Shown here: piece after piece, positions 49,759-59,296 of the stretch
Position numbering within the stretch: the stretch's first letter is position 1
Layout: every line of letters starts with the position of its first letter
Origin: Bryobacterales bacterium
GTDB lineage: Bacteria > Acidobacteriota > Terriglobia > Bryobacterales > Bryobacteraceae
Assembly: GCA_003167255.1 (NCBI GenBank)
Contig: PMTR01000044.1
Location: forward strand, 1 to 64,000
Length of the DNA: 64,000 bases
Reading direction: 5' to 3'
Notes under the pieces: model-generated
The model's database searches: none
Told to the model about the DNA's origin: nothing
The model's input: only the letters and a program-made list of their open reading frames with translations
Program-made: the position numbers and the translations under genes

Positions 49759-50997
49759 ATGCGCACACCCATCGCCCCGATCTTTCCCTTGCTGCTCGCT
49801 GCATTGGGGTCGCTTCTGCTCTCTTCCTGTGGCCGCAGCAGAGACGTGCAGGCCGGCGCCGCGGCTGCCCCTGAAATCCCCACCGTCGCCGTCGCTAGAG
49901 CCGCCACCGCCGACCTCTCGCGCGATCTGATCCTTACCGCCGAGTTCAAGCCGTTTCAGGAAGTCGACGTGATGGCCAAGGTCTCCGGCTACGTCAAGGA
50001 AATCCGCGTGGATGTGGGCGACCGCGTGAAGGAGGGCGACCTCCTGGCCACCCTGGAAGTCCCCGAAATGGCCGATGACCTCAGAAAGTCCCAAGCCGGT
50101 GTGAGGCACAGCCAATCCGAAGTGGCGCGCGCCCAGGATGAGATCGCCCGGGCTAAATCGGCCCACGATATCGCGCACCTTTCCTATAACCGGTTGCTAC
50201 AGGCATCGCTGAAAAAACCCGGCCTGATTGCCCAACAGGAAATCGACGATGCCCAAAGCAGAGACCTGGTCGCCGAAGCCCAGCTCTCCGCCGCCAACTC
50301 CTCGCTCGCCGCCGCCGGACAACAGGTGGATGTCGACCAGTCTTCCACCGCCAGAGTTCAAACCATGATCGACTATCAACGCGTCACCGCTCCCTTCACC
50401 GGCGTCGTGACCAAACGCTTTGCCGACAAGGGTTCCATGATCCAGGCCGGCACCGCCTCGCAGACCCAGGCCATGCCGGTGGTCCGCCTCTCCCAGAACG
50501 AGCTGCTGCGCCTCATCCTTCCCGTTCCCGAATCCGTCGTCCCGACCGTCCACGTCGGCCAGCAGGTGGAAGTGCGCGTCCCCACGCTGAACCGCACGTT
50601 CCCCGGCAAAGTGGCCCGCTTCTCCGACAAGTTGTCTTACCAGACCCGCACCATGGATACCGAAGTCGACGTGCCCAACCCCAGCCTGGTGCTGATCCCC
50701 GGCATGTACGCCGAAGTCAACCTCACCCTGGCCCGCCACAATGCCGTGGTTGCCGTTCCGGTCATGGCCGTTGACGAAGACGCCGCTGGCGGCAGCGGCT
50801 CGGTAATGGTGATCACTCCCAACAATCGCGTGGAAGTCCGCCACGTGGCGTTGGGCCTCGAAACCGCCAACCGGGTGGAAATCCGCTCCGGCCTGAATGA
50901 CGGCGACATGGTGGTGCTTACCGGCCGCGCTTCTCTCAAGGCCGGCCAGGAAGTGCGGCCCAAGGTCACCGCCATGGCCGCGGCGGCAGGCTCGTAA
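49759..50997 (+). CDS. RND efflux periplasmic adaptor lipoprotein
   Basis: A 412-aa membrane-fusion protein with a lipobox LLSSC near residue 24, lipoyl half-motifs (KVSGYVKEIRVDVGDRVKEG and APFTGVVTKRFADKGSMIQAG), a helical hairpin between them, and the beta-barrel/MP domain (VEVRVPTLNRTFPGKVARFS, NPSLVLIPGMYAEVNLTLA). It is the adaptor of the pump encoded by the next two genes (13-bp gap to the permease). It starts directly after the RraA-like stop. The drug or metabolite exported is unknown. Confidence 0.92.
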   Translation: MRTPIAPIFPLLLAALGSLLLSSCGRSRDVQAGAAAAPEIPTVAVARAATADLSRDLILTAEFKPFQEVDVMAKVSGYVKEIRVDVGDRVKEGDLLATLEVPEMADDLRKSQAGVRHSQSEVARAQDEIARAKSAHDIAHLSYNRLLQASLKKPGLIAQQEIDDAQSRDLVAEAQLSAANSSLAAAGQQVDVDQSSTARVQTMIDYQRVTAPFTGVVTKRFADKGSMIQAGTASQTQAMPVVRLSQNELLRLILPVPESVVPTVHVGQQVEVRVPTLNRTFPGKVARFSDKLSYQTRTMDTEVDVPNPSLVLIPGMYAEVNLTLARHNAVVAVPVMAVDEDAAGGSGSVMVITPNNRVEVRHVALGLETANRVEIRSGLNDGDMVVLTGRASLKAGQEVRPKVTAMAAAAGS

Positions 50998-51010
50998 CCG
51001 AGGCGCCCTC

Positions 51011-54000
51011 ATGTCCGGATTCGCCATCAGAAATCCCTACTTCATCGTTGTAATCTGCCTGTTCATCGCCGTGGTGGGTGTCACCACCCTGACCAGCATG
51101 CCGGTGGATATGTTCCCGGCGATGAACATCCCCGTAGTGGTCGTTGCCACATTCTATTCCGGGATGCCTCCCGAGCAGATCGAAACCGATATCACCAGCC
51201 GCTTCGAACGCTTTTTCACCCTCGCCAGCGGCATCGACCATATCGAATCCCGATCTCTCACCGGCGTCTCCATCATCAAGGTCTATTTCCAGCCCGGATC
51301 CAATGCCGATTCCGCCGTCACCAACATCTCCAACCTCGCCATGGCGCAGCTCCGCCGCTTGCCTCCCGGCACTCTGCCTCCCGTGGTCCTGAAGTTCGAT
51401 GCCTCCAGCCTGCCCGTCTGTCTGGTGACCTTCAAGGGTGAAGGGCTCGACGAGACCGCTCTCCGCGACCTGGCGCAGTTTCAGGTGCGCAACCAGATCG
51501 GCGGCTCCCCCGGAGCCAGCGTGCCCCAGCCCTTCGGCGGCAAATACCGCCAGATCATGGTCTACGCCGACCCCTACAAGCTCGAGGCCCACCAGCTCAG
51601 CCTCATGGACGTCGTCCGCTCCGTCAACAACGCCAACCTCATCCTTCCCGCGGGCGACGTACAACTCGGCCAGCTCGATTACAACATCTACACCAACAGC
51701 CAGTTGCCCACCGTGCAGGAGATCGACCAGCTTCCCATCAAGACGGTAGGTCAGGCGCCCGTCCGCGTCGCCGACATCGGCTATGCCAAAGACGCCCAGC
51801 AGATCCAGACCAACATCGTGCGCATCGATGGGCAGCGTTCCGTATACACGCCGGTCATGAAGCAGGGCGGCGATACCAATACCATCGCCGTGGTGGAAGG
51901 CATCCGCGAAGCTCTCCGGCATCTCGTCGATGTCCCGCCGCAACTCGTCACCAAGGTCGTGTTCGATCAGTCCGTTTTCGTGAAGACCGCCATCGAGACG
52001 CTGCTCCACGAAGGCGCCATCGGGCTGCTGCTCACGTCCATCATGATTCTCATCTTCCTGGGAAGCATGCGCGCCACCGTGGCGGTCTTCTTCTCCATTC
52101 CGCTCTCCGCCCTGGCCGCTTTCATCGCCCTTTCCATGGGGGGCGGGACCATCAACAGCATGGTCCTGGGCGGTTTGGCGCTGGCTTTTTCCCGCCTCAT
52201 CGATAACTCCGTGGTGGTGCTCGAGAACATCTACCGCCACATGGAACTCGGGGAATCGCCCGCCGTCGCCGCCGAACTCGGTGGACGCGAAGTGGCGCTG
52301 CCCGTGCTCGCCGCCACCCTCACCACTGTGGTAGTCTTCTTCCCGGTCACGTTCCTATACGGCGTCAGCAAGTACCTGTTCTCCGCGCTCGCCCTAGCCG
52401 TGGCGCTCTCGTTGTTCGCGTCCTTTGCTGTGGCCCTCACTGTGGTCCCGCTGTTCTGCGCCCGCTTCATCAGGATTTCGGCGCACCATGGAACGCCTTC
52501 CAACGAGCAGCCCGTCACGGTCGACCATGTTGTCAAAAAGCAGACCCTCAGCGACCGCTTCAATATCTGGTTCAACAACCGCTTCGAGAGCTTCCTCAAG
52601 GTCTACGACGTGCTGGTCGGGACCACCCTGCGCTCTCCCGGTCTCACCCTGGCGGGCTTCGGCCTTCTCTGTGCCTCGAGCCTTGTGCTGTTCCCCCAGT
52701 TGGGTCTCTCCTTCTTCCCCCGCACGGACGCCGGCCAGTTCGTCATCAACCTGAAGGCTCCCTCCGGCACGCGCCTCAGCGTTACGGAGAATGAAGTCGC
52801 CAAAGTGGAAGATCTCATCCGCCAGGTGGTCTCCCCGCAAGACCTCGGCATGATCGTCTCCAACATCGGCACCACCCCCGATTTCTCCGCCATCTACACC
52901 ACCAACTCGGCCATGCACACCGCCTTCATACAGGTCAGCCTGAAGGAGGATCACAAGGTCGGCAGCTACGACTACATGGCCCGCGTCAAACAGAAACTGG
53001 CCCGGGAAGTTCCCGAACTCACGGCCTACTTCCAGTCGGGCGGCCTGGTGGATGCGGTGCTGAATATGGGTATGCCCGCGCCCATCGACGTCCAGGTGGA
53101 TGGCGCCAACATGCAGAAATCGCACGATACCGCGCTGGAACTTTCCGCGCGCATTCGCAAGATTCCCGGCGTGGCCGACGTCTACACTCCGCAGGACATC
53201 GACTACCCCGCGCTGCGCCTCGATATCGACCGCACCCGCGCCAGCGAACTGGGGCTGGATCAGCGCGAAGTAGTGGACAACGTCATCACCGCGCTCACCT
53301 CCAACGGCATGATCGCGCCCAGCTACTGGATCGATCCCAAGAGCGGCAACGACTATATGTTGACCGTGCAATATTCCGAGAGCCAGGTGAAGAACCTGGC
53401 CGATCTGCGCGCCATCCCCTTGCGTGGGCCCAATGGAGCGGCATCCGCCCGCCTCGACGCCATCAGCAACGTCACCCGGATTCTGTCGCCCACCGAGGTG
53501 GATCACTACGCGCTGCGCCGCACCACCGATATCTATGTCCGCCCGCTCAATGAGGATCTCGGCAAAATCGCCAACGCCATCGACGGCATCATTGCCGATA
53601 CGAAAAAGCCCGAAGGCCTGCACGTAACCCTGCGCGGTATGGTGCAGGGCATGCGCGATTCCTTCAGCCGCTTTGCCTTCGGCCTGTGCCTGGCGGTGGT
53701 GCTGCTCTATCTCATTCTGGTGGCCCAGTTCAAGTCCTTCATCGATCCCTTTATCATCCTCACCGCCGTGCCGCCCGGGTTGGCCGGGGTTATCGTCACT
53801 CTGTACCTCACCGGTACCACCCTCAACGTCATGTCGCTGATGGGCGTCGTGATGCTGGTTGGGATCGCCGTCTCCAACAGCATCCTGATCGTCGAGTTCA
53901 CGCGCCACCTGCGCTCCGATGGTATGAACGTGCGCGACGCCGTCGCGATGGCCTGCCGCGTCCGCTTGCGTCCGGTGCTCATGACGTCGCTCGCCACCAT

Positions 54001-54157
54001 CATCGGCTTGCTTCCCATGGCGTTGAAGCTCGGCGCCGGCAGTGAGGCCTACGCGCCCTTGGCGCGCGCTATTCTCGGCGGTCTCAGCGTGTCCGTGGCC
54101 CTCACCGTTTTCCTGGTCCCAGCCACTTACGTGCTGGTCTATGACAGGTCACACTAA
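51011..54157 (+). CDS. RND-family efflux permease (HAE1/AcrB-like)
   Basis: A 1048-aa inner-membrane pump with the usual 12 helices and two large periplasmic loops. It begins MSGFAIRNPYFIVVICLFIA and has VVATFYSGMPPEQIETDITS. In TM4 the AcrB motif GLLVDDAIVVVEN reads AFSRLIDNSVVVLENIYRH, so the second Asp is Asn. In TM10 the proton-relay Lys motif reads GIAVSNSILIVEFTRH, with Ser in place of Lys. This suggests altered proton coupling, as in other Acidobacteriota pumps of this clade. It lies between its adaptor (13 bp) and TolC (1 bp). Confidence 0.92.
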   Translation: MSGFAIRNPYFIVVICLFIAVVGVTTLTSMPVDMFPAMNIPVVVVATFYSGMPPEQIETDITSRFERFFTLASGIDHIESRSLTGVSIIKVYFQPGSNADSAVTNISNLAMAQLRRLPPGTLPPVVLKFDASSLPVCLVTFKGEGLDETALRDLAQFQVRNQIGGSPGASVPQPFGGKYRQIMVYADPYKLEAHQLSLMDVVRSVNNANLILPAGDVQLGQLDYNIYTNSQLPTVQEIDQLPIKTVGQAPVRVADIGYAKDAQQIQTNIVRIDGQRSVYTPVMKQGGDTNTIAVVEGIREALRHLVDVPPQLVTKVVFDQSVFVKTAIETLLHEGAIGLLLTSIMILIFLGSMRATVAVFFSIPLSALAAFIALSMGGGTINSMVLGGLALAFSRLIDNSVVVLENIYRHMELGESPAVAAELGGREVALPVLAATLTTVVVFFPVTFLYGVSKYLFSALALAVALSLFASFAVALTVVPLFCARFIRISAHHGTPSNEQPVTVDHVVKKQTLSDRFNIWFNNRFESFLKVYDVLVGTTLRSPGLTLAGFGLLCASSLVLFPQLGLSFFPRTDAGQFVINLKAPSGTRLSVTENEVAKVEDLIRQVVSPQDLGMIVSNIGTTPDFSAIYTTNSAMHTAFIQVSLKEDHKVGSYDYMARVKQKLAREVPELTAYFQSGGLVDAVLNMGMPAPIDVQVDGANMQKSHDTALELSARIRKIPGVADVYTPQDIDYPALRLDIDRTRASELGLDQREVVDNVITALTSNGMIAPSYWIDPKSGNDYMLTVQYSESQVKNLADLRAIPLRGPNGAASARLDAISNVTRILSPTEVDHYALRRTTDIYVRPLNEDLGKIANAIDGIIADTKKPEGLHVTLRGMVQGMRDSFSRFAFGLCLAVVLLYLILVAQFKSFIDPFIILTAVPPGLAGVIVTLYLTGTTLNVMSLMGVVMLVGIAVSNSILIVEFTRHLRSDGMNVRDAVAMACRVRLRPVLMTSLATIIGLLPMALKLGAGSEAYAPLARAILGGLSVSVALTVFLVPATYVLVYDRSH

Positions 54158-54158
54158 T

Positions 54159-55436
54159 ATGCGATCCTCAATTCTCCTCGCTCTGGTTGCTTTCGGCGTG
54201 GCGCAGGCCCAACCGGCCATGCGTCTCAACCTCGCCGAAGCGCAGCGCCTGGCCATCCAGAATAACCCGCAGTTCTCCGGCGCCAGGTTCACAGCCGCCG
54301 CCGCCAACCAGGTACCCAACCAATACAAGGCCAATCTGCTGCCGAACCTCTCCGGCAACTTCACTAGCGTGGGCGCCGACAACGGAAGCCGTATTGCCGC
54401 GGGCGGCCTGAATAACCCGGTGGTCTATGACCGGGTCGGTTCCGGATTGACCATCAGCCAACTGGTCACCGATTTCGGCCGCACCAGCAATCTGATCGGC
54501 ATGGCCAAACTGCAAGCCGCCGCCCAGGATCAGGTCGCCGAAACCACCCGCGCCGACATTCTTCTGGCCACCAGCAGCGCCTATTTCACCGTCCTCAGCG
54601 CCCAATCCGTTTTGAAAGTCGTCGGCGAAACCGTGAAGGCTCGTCAGACTGTGGTGGACCAGGTAACCGCTCTCGTCGAGATAGCCAAACGCAAGTCGAC
54701 ACTCGACCTCAGTTTCGCCAACGTCAACCTGTCGGGCGCCAAGCTGCTTCTGGTGCAGGCCCAGAACGAACTGAAGGCCGCTGAAGCCCGCCTCGCTGCT
54801 GCCATGGGCCTGCCCGGTGAGTTAACCTTCGTGCTGGCGGATGAACCCATGCCTCCCGCCATACCCGATCGCGTCCAGGGCCTGATCGACGCTGCGATTC
54901 AGAATCGACCTGAGTTGAAGGACTTGCGCCTCCAGCAGAGCGCCGCGGAGCGCTTAACCAAGGCCGAGCATGCCCTGTTTTTTCCCAGCGTCGGCGTGTT
55001 GGGCACCGCCGGCTTTGCCCCCGCCGCCGAAGCCCAGATCCCCGGCCGCTACGGCGCCATCGGCCTGAATATCTCCGTCCCGATTTTCAACGGAGGACTC
55101 TTCCGGGCCCGCCAGACCGAAGCCGAACTGAAGGCCAAGGCCGCCGGTGAAAACGTCAACGATCTGCAGAACCGCGTCATCCGCGATGTCCGCATCGCCT
55201 TCGCGAACGCCAACACCGCCTTTGAGCGCATGGCCCTGACCCAGGAATTAGTCAAACAGGCGCAACTGGCCATGGACCTGGCGCAGAACCGTTACGAGCT
55301 GGGCCTCTCCGACATCGTGGAGTTGAGTCAGGCGCAGCTCAACCTCACTTCCGCGCAGATCGCCAACACCACCGCCATGTACGACTACCAGGCGCAGCGC
55401 ATCAACGTCGACTACCAGACCGGCACCCTGCACTAA
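54159..55436 (+). CDS. TolC-like outer-membrane channel protein
   Basis: A 425-aa outer-membrane efflux protein. The signal peptide MRSSILLALVAFGVAQAQPA is followed by two OEP repeats of long helices: LNLAEAQRLAIQNNPQFSGA at residue 25, the QLVTDFGRTSNLIGMAK hinge, and the second-half RYELGLSDIVELSQAQLNLT (the first strand/helix of repeat 2). It completes the adaptor-permease-channel operon with a 1-bp gap to the permease. Length is normal for this type. Confidence 0.92.
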   Translation: MRSSILLALVAFGVAQAQPAMRLNLAEAQRLAIQNNPQFSGARFTAAAANQVPNQYKANLLPNLSGNFTSVGADNGSRIAAGGLNNPVVYDRVGSGLTISQLVTDFGRTSNLIGMAKLQAAAQDQVAETTRADILLATSSAYFTVLSAQSVLKVVGETVKARQTVVDQVTALVEIAKRKSTLDLSFANVNLSGAKLLLVQAQNELKAAEARLAAAMGLPGELTFVLADEPMPPAIPDRVQGLIDAAIQNRPELKDLRLQQSAAERLTKAEHALFFPSVGVLGTAGFAPAAEAQIPGRYGAIGLNISVPIFNGGLFRARQTEAELKAKAAGENVNDLQNRVIRDVRIAFANANTAFERMALTQELVKQAQLAMDLAQNRYELGLSDIVELSQAQLNLTSAQIANTTAMYDYQAQRINVDYQTGTLH

Positions 55437-55448
55437 TAGGCGCCCCCG

Positions 55449-56099
55449 TCAACTGATCACCCCTTTGCGAATCGCATACAGAATCAACTCCGCGCCGCTG
55501 TGCAGATTCAGCTTCTGTAAAATGTTGCCCCGGTGCGTTTCCACCGTGTAGAGGCTCAGGTTGAGGATCGCCGCCACCTCTTTGTTGCTCCTGCCTTCGG
55601 CCAGCAATTGCAGCACTTCGCGCTCCCGCGTGGTGAGCAGCTCGAAACTGTCTTCCACCTGTCGTTCCCGCATCTGTCGAATGTAGTCTTCCACCAGCAT
55701 CTTGCTGATGGCCGGGCTGAAGAAAGCCTTGCCGTCGCTCACCGCCTTCACCGCGTTGATGAGGTCGTGTTCCGCGGAATCCTTCAGGATGTAGGCGCGC
55801 GCGCCGGCCTTCAGAGCTTTGAGCACATAGCCTTCGTCGGAATGCATGCTCAGAAAAACCACCGCCGTCTGGGGAAGTTTGGCGGTGATCTGGCGCGCCG
55901 CCTCGATGCCGTTGAGCGCCGGCATGGCGACATCCATCACCACCACATCCGGTGTATACTGCTCGGCCAGTGCGACGGCTTCGCGGCCATCGGCGGCGTC
56001 CGCGATCACCAGGAAGCCCGGCTGGTTTTCGAGCAGCAGGCGGAGGCCCTTGCGCACCACCGTGTGATCGTCGGCCAGAAGAATGCGAATGGTTTTCAT
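55449..56099 (-). CDS. NarL-type response regulator
   Basis: A 216-aa transcription factor: receiver domain with the phosphorylated Asp in VVVMDVAMPALNGIE near residue 54 (acid pocket DD at the start), Lys in ILKDSAEHD near 105, and a LuxR/GerE helix-turn-helix (LTTREREVLQLLAEGRSNKE, IAAILNLS-type, TVETHRGNILQKLNLHS). It overlaps the kinase gene by 4 bp. It faces the tolC end across 12 bp. Target genes are unknown; the neighbouring pump is a candidate. Confidence 0.94.
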   Translation of the reverse strand: MKTIRILLADDHTVVRKGLRLLLENQPGFLVIADAADGREAVALAEQYTPDVVVMDVAMPALNGIEAARQITAKLPQTAVVFLSMHSDEGYVLKALKAGARAYILKDSAEHDLINAVKAVSDGKAFFSPAISKMLVEDYIRQMRERQVEDSFELLTTREREVLQLLAEGRSNKEVAAILNLSLYTVETHRGNILQKLNLHSGAELILYAIRKGVIS

Positions 56100-57448
56100 T
56101 TTAGCGGAAGCACCACTTCAATCGACGTGCCCGCTCCGGGCGTCGAATCCACCGTGACGCTGCCGCCCAGGTGGTTGACTCGCTCTTCGATGCCCAGCAG
56201 CCCCATGCCGCGTTCGCGGCGCGTGTCGAATCCGCGGCCGTCGTCGTGGATCAATAGCCGCAGGCGGTCCGGCTCCTGCCGCACCGCAACTTCCACGTGC
56301 CGCGCGCCGGCGTGTTGCTCGCAGTTGTGCAGCGCTTCCTGCACGATGCGATAAATGCATGTCTTGTGCTCTTCCGGAAGTTTCTCGGAAACCTGATCGG
56401 CCGAAACCTTCACCCACACGCCGCTGCGCTTGGAAACCTCGCGCGCCTGCCATTCGAGGGCCGCAATGAGGCCAAGGTCGTCGAGCATCGAAGGACGCAG
56501 CAGCAGCGCCATGTTGCGCACCACGCTGATAGAATTCTCCACCTCGTGTTTGATCCCGGCGGCCTTTTCCGCCATGGCTTCCATGTTGCCGTCGCGAATC
56601 AGCGTGGAGAGATTGGCCATCTCCACCAGCACTCCCGTCAGTGCCTGGCCCACTTCGTCGTGCAACTCGCGCGAAATCGAACGCCGTTCCTCTTCCTGGG
56701 CCTCCACCAGCCGGGCGGAGAGAGCCTTCAGTTCTTCCCGCGCCCGCAGGATCTCGTCCAGATTCGTGGCCCTCTGGTTCTCCAGGCCCAGGATGCGCCG
56801 CATGCTCGAAGCGGCCAGCAGCAGGCCCAGCCCGATGGTGAGCCCCAGGATCAACGTGAGGCGGCGGCGGAACTGCGAGAACGTCGCCTCCACCCTCACT
56901 CTTCCGGCATTCAGTTGGGCTTCGTTGAGCGCGCGAATCTGGTCGGCCAGCCCCAGCATCGCCATGCGACGCGGGAAGACCTCGTCGCGCAGGAAAATGT
57001 AGCCGTCGCGCCGGCGTTCCGCCGCACTCCATTCAAAGACCGGCTCGAGCACGCTCCAATAGGACGCCAGATCCTGCGTGAGTACCTGGAATGGCCCGGC
57101 TTCCGCGCCGTTCACCAGTTTCCGGTATTCGCCGAGAGCCGCGTCCATGTCGCTGCGGCTTTCGAGCAGGCTATAGCGGTGGCCTTCCGCCTTGCCGCTT
57201 TCCGGCTCCAGCAGGTAGTCGCGGATGTACGTGCCGGAGACGTAGAGGTCGGCGCGAATGCGGTCGAGCACCCGCGTCCGCCGCAGAAAATCTTCGCGGA
57301 TTTCGTCATTGCTTCTTTGAATCTCCGTGAGCGCCTGCATGCCGTCGAATTCGGCGAAGGCCATCAGCAACAACAGACCGCCGAAGCCGGCCATCAGGAT
57401 CAGGCGGCTATTGGCGGCCAGCGCGCGCTTGCGGGCAATCGAAATCAT
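56096..57448 (-). CDS. Sensor histidine kinase (HisKA_3 type)
   Basis: A 450-aa kinase: an N-terminal helix (RLILMAGFGGLLLLMAFAEF), a helical sensor region residues 40-190 resembling CHASE3, a second helix (LTLILGLTIGLGLLLAASSM), then the HisKA_3 phosphoacceptor in RRSISRELHDEVGQALTGVL and an HATPase with LHNCEQHAGARHVEV (N box), DDGRGFD and GMGLLGIEERV (G boxes). It pairs with the NarL-type regulator with which it overlaps. The signal is unknown. Confidence 0.93.
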   Translation of the reverse strand: MISIARKRALAANSRLILMAGFGGLLLLMAFAEFDGMQALTEIQRSNDEIREDFLRRTRVLDRIRADLYVSGTYIRDYLLEPESGKAEGHRYSLLESRSDMDAALGEYRKLVNGAEAGPFQVLTQDLASYWSVLEPVFEWSAAERRRDGYIFLRDEVFPRRMAMLGLADQIRALNEAQLNAGRVRVEATFSQFRRRLTLILGLTIGLGLLLAASSMRRILGLENQRATNLDEILRAREELKALSARLVEAQEEERRSISRELHDEVGQALTGVLVEMANLSTLIRDGNMEAMAEKAAGIKHEVENSISVVRNMALLLRPSMLDDLGLIAALEWQAREVSKRSGVWVKVSADQVSEKLPEEHKTCIYRIVQEALHNCEQHAGARHVEVAVRQEPDRLRLLIHDDGRGFDTRRERGMGLLGIEERVNHLGGSVTVDSTPGAGTSIEVVLPLK

Positions 57449-57613
57449 GTGTGGCAGGCGACACAGGTTCTATCCTGAGTCGTGGTCTCCCAGTTATTGT
57501 AAAGTAGATCGCTTGGTTAACCTCATGCCTTGGCTCTACACTTCAAGCCTGCCACGCTTGTGCATCGTTGCGCCACGGCACCGCAATTCATCTCCCATGC
57601 TCGGGAAGGAACA

Positions 57614-59296
57614 ATGACGAAATCACGCACAGCAGCATTCGCATTATCCCTGATGGCAATAGCATGCCTGGGCACCGGCTTCGCGGCCGATCCGGCGGAC
57701 GAGCCCAAGACGGTTGCCGGCATCGCCGCGGAACTGGCGGCCTTGAAGGCCCAGCTCGCGGCGCAGCAGAAACAGATCGAGCAGTTGCAAACCGCCTTGC
57801 AAGCCCAAATGATAATGCTGAACGAGATGGCCGCCAACACGGCTGCGGCCGCGGCGCCGCCCCGCGCGGCCGGATTGGGAGAGATCGCTTCTTCCATTAC
57901 TCCCATGTTGCCGCCTGTTCCCACCGCCCGCGCCGCTTCCCGCGTCACCACCCCGCCGGCTCCGCAAGCCGCCGCCGCGGAAGCCTCGTCGCCTTTACAA
58001 ATCAAGATCGGCGACACCACCATCATGCCTGTCGGCTTCATGGATGCCACTGCCTACTGGCGCGATAAAGACGCCGGCGGCAGCATCGGCTCCAATTTCG
58101 GCAGCGTGCCGTTCAACAACGCCGCCACCGCCAAGCTCTCCGAAATGCGCTTCAGCCCGCAGAACTCGCGCATCGGATTCCGAGTCGATGGCGACTGGAA
58201 GGGCACTCACTTCCTGGCTTTCAACGAATTTGACTTCCTCGGCGCCAGCGGAACCAACAACCTCAGCGTCTCCAACGGCGGTTTCGTGCCGCGCCTCCGC
58301 CTGTTCTGGGTGGATCTCCGCAAGGGCGAGTGGGAAATCCTGGCCGGCCAGAGCTGGAGCATGTTGACGCCCAATCGCCACGGTCTCTCCGCGCTGCCGC
58401 GTGACCTCTTCTACAGCCAGGTCATGGACGTGAACTTCATGGCGGGACTCACTTGGACGCGCCTGCCGGGCGTTCGCTTCCTCTATCATCCGAGCGATCG
58501 GGTCGCCGTCGGTCTCTCGCTCGAAAACCCCGATCAATATATCGGCGGCTCCGGCGGCGGCCCCATGGTCACGCTTCCTTCCGCGCTCAGCGGCCTCGCC
58601 GGCAGCCAGGTGGACAACTCGACCAACGTGCAGACCACACCCAACCTGCACCCCGACATCATCGCCAAGATCGCCTTTGACTCCAGCTCGCACGTCCACT
58701 TCGAGATCGCCGGCATCGAGCGGACCTTCAGACTGTGGAACACCACCACCGGCCAGTACTTCACCAAAGCGGGCGGCGGCGGCTCACTCAATGGCAATCT
58801 CGAAATCCTGCCCAAGTTCCGACTGGTCACCAACAATTACTGGAGCGATGGCGGCGGCCGCTATCTGTTTGGCCAGGCGCCCGATTTCGTGGTGCGCGCC
58901 GATGGCAGCATCAGCCCGCTTCACGCCGGCGGTACGGTGGATGGCTTTGAAACTGCCGTAAATAAGAATACCTTGATATACGCCTACTACGGCGGCATCT
59001 ATATCGGGCGCGACGTCGCCCTGGATTCGAACGGCGCCAGCCTGATCGGCTACGGCTACCGCGGCGCCGCCAACAGCCAGAACCGTTCCGTGCAGGAAAT
59101 CACGTTCGGCTTCAACCAGACGCTGTGGAAAGACGCCAGGTACGGCGCGCTCAACTTCATGGGCCAATACGAATACCTCATGCGCGCCCCCTGGTATTGG
59201 GCCGCGGGTATCGCCGGCGGCAAGCAGACCCACGACAACACCATCTACCTCAACTTCCGCTACACGCTTCCGGGTGGCGTGCCGGGCATGAAGTAA
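57614..59296 (+). CDS. Outer-membrane porin-like protein with N-terminal coiled coil
   Basis: A 560-aa exported beta-barrel protein: signal AAFALSLMAIACLGTGFA, then a coiled coil (ELAALKAQLAAQQKQIEQLQ, residues 38-60), a Pro/Ala-rich linker, and a long beta-rich part starting PVGFMDATAYWRD and FRVDGDWKGTHFLAFNEFDF. The coiled coil plus barrel recalls DcaP/OprP-like porins. It ends ...LNFRYTLPGG and the final 37 bp overlap the convergent hemH. The ribosome site gggaagga precedes ATG 57614. The substrate is unknown. Confidence 0.82.
   Translation: MTKSRTAAFALSLMAIACLGTGFAADPADEPKTVAGIAAELAALKAQLAAQQKQIEQLQTALQAQMIMLNEMAANTAAAAAPPRAAGLGEIASSITPMLPPVPTARAASRVTTPPAPQAAAAEASSPLQIKIGDTTIMPVGFMDATAYWRDKDAGGSIGSNFGSVPFNNAATAKLSEMRFSPQNSRIGFRVDGDWKGTHFLAFNEFDFLGASGTNNLSVSNGGFVPRLRLFWVDLRKGEWEILAGQSWSMLTPNRHGLSALPRDLFYSQVMDVNFMAGLTWTRLPGVRFLYHPSDRVAVGLSLENPDQYIGGSGGGPMVTLPSALSGLAGSQVDNSTNVQTTPNLHPDIIAKIAFDSSSHVHFEIAGIERTFRLWNTTTGQYFTKAGGGGSLNGNLEILPKFRLVTNNYWSDGGGRYLFGQAPDFVVRADGSISPLHAGGTVDGFETAVNKNTLIYAYYGGIYIGRDVALDSNGASLIGYGYRGAANSQNRSVQEITFGFNQTLWKDARYGALNFMGQYEYLMRAPWYWAAGIAGGKQTHDNTIYLNFRYTLPGGVPGMK

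Noticed and set aside
52394-53908. Long minus-strand frame opposite the RND permease
   Set aside because: Antisense shadow of the permease with no domain pattern.
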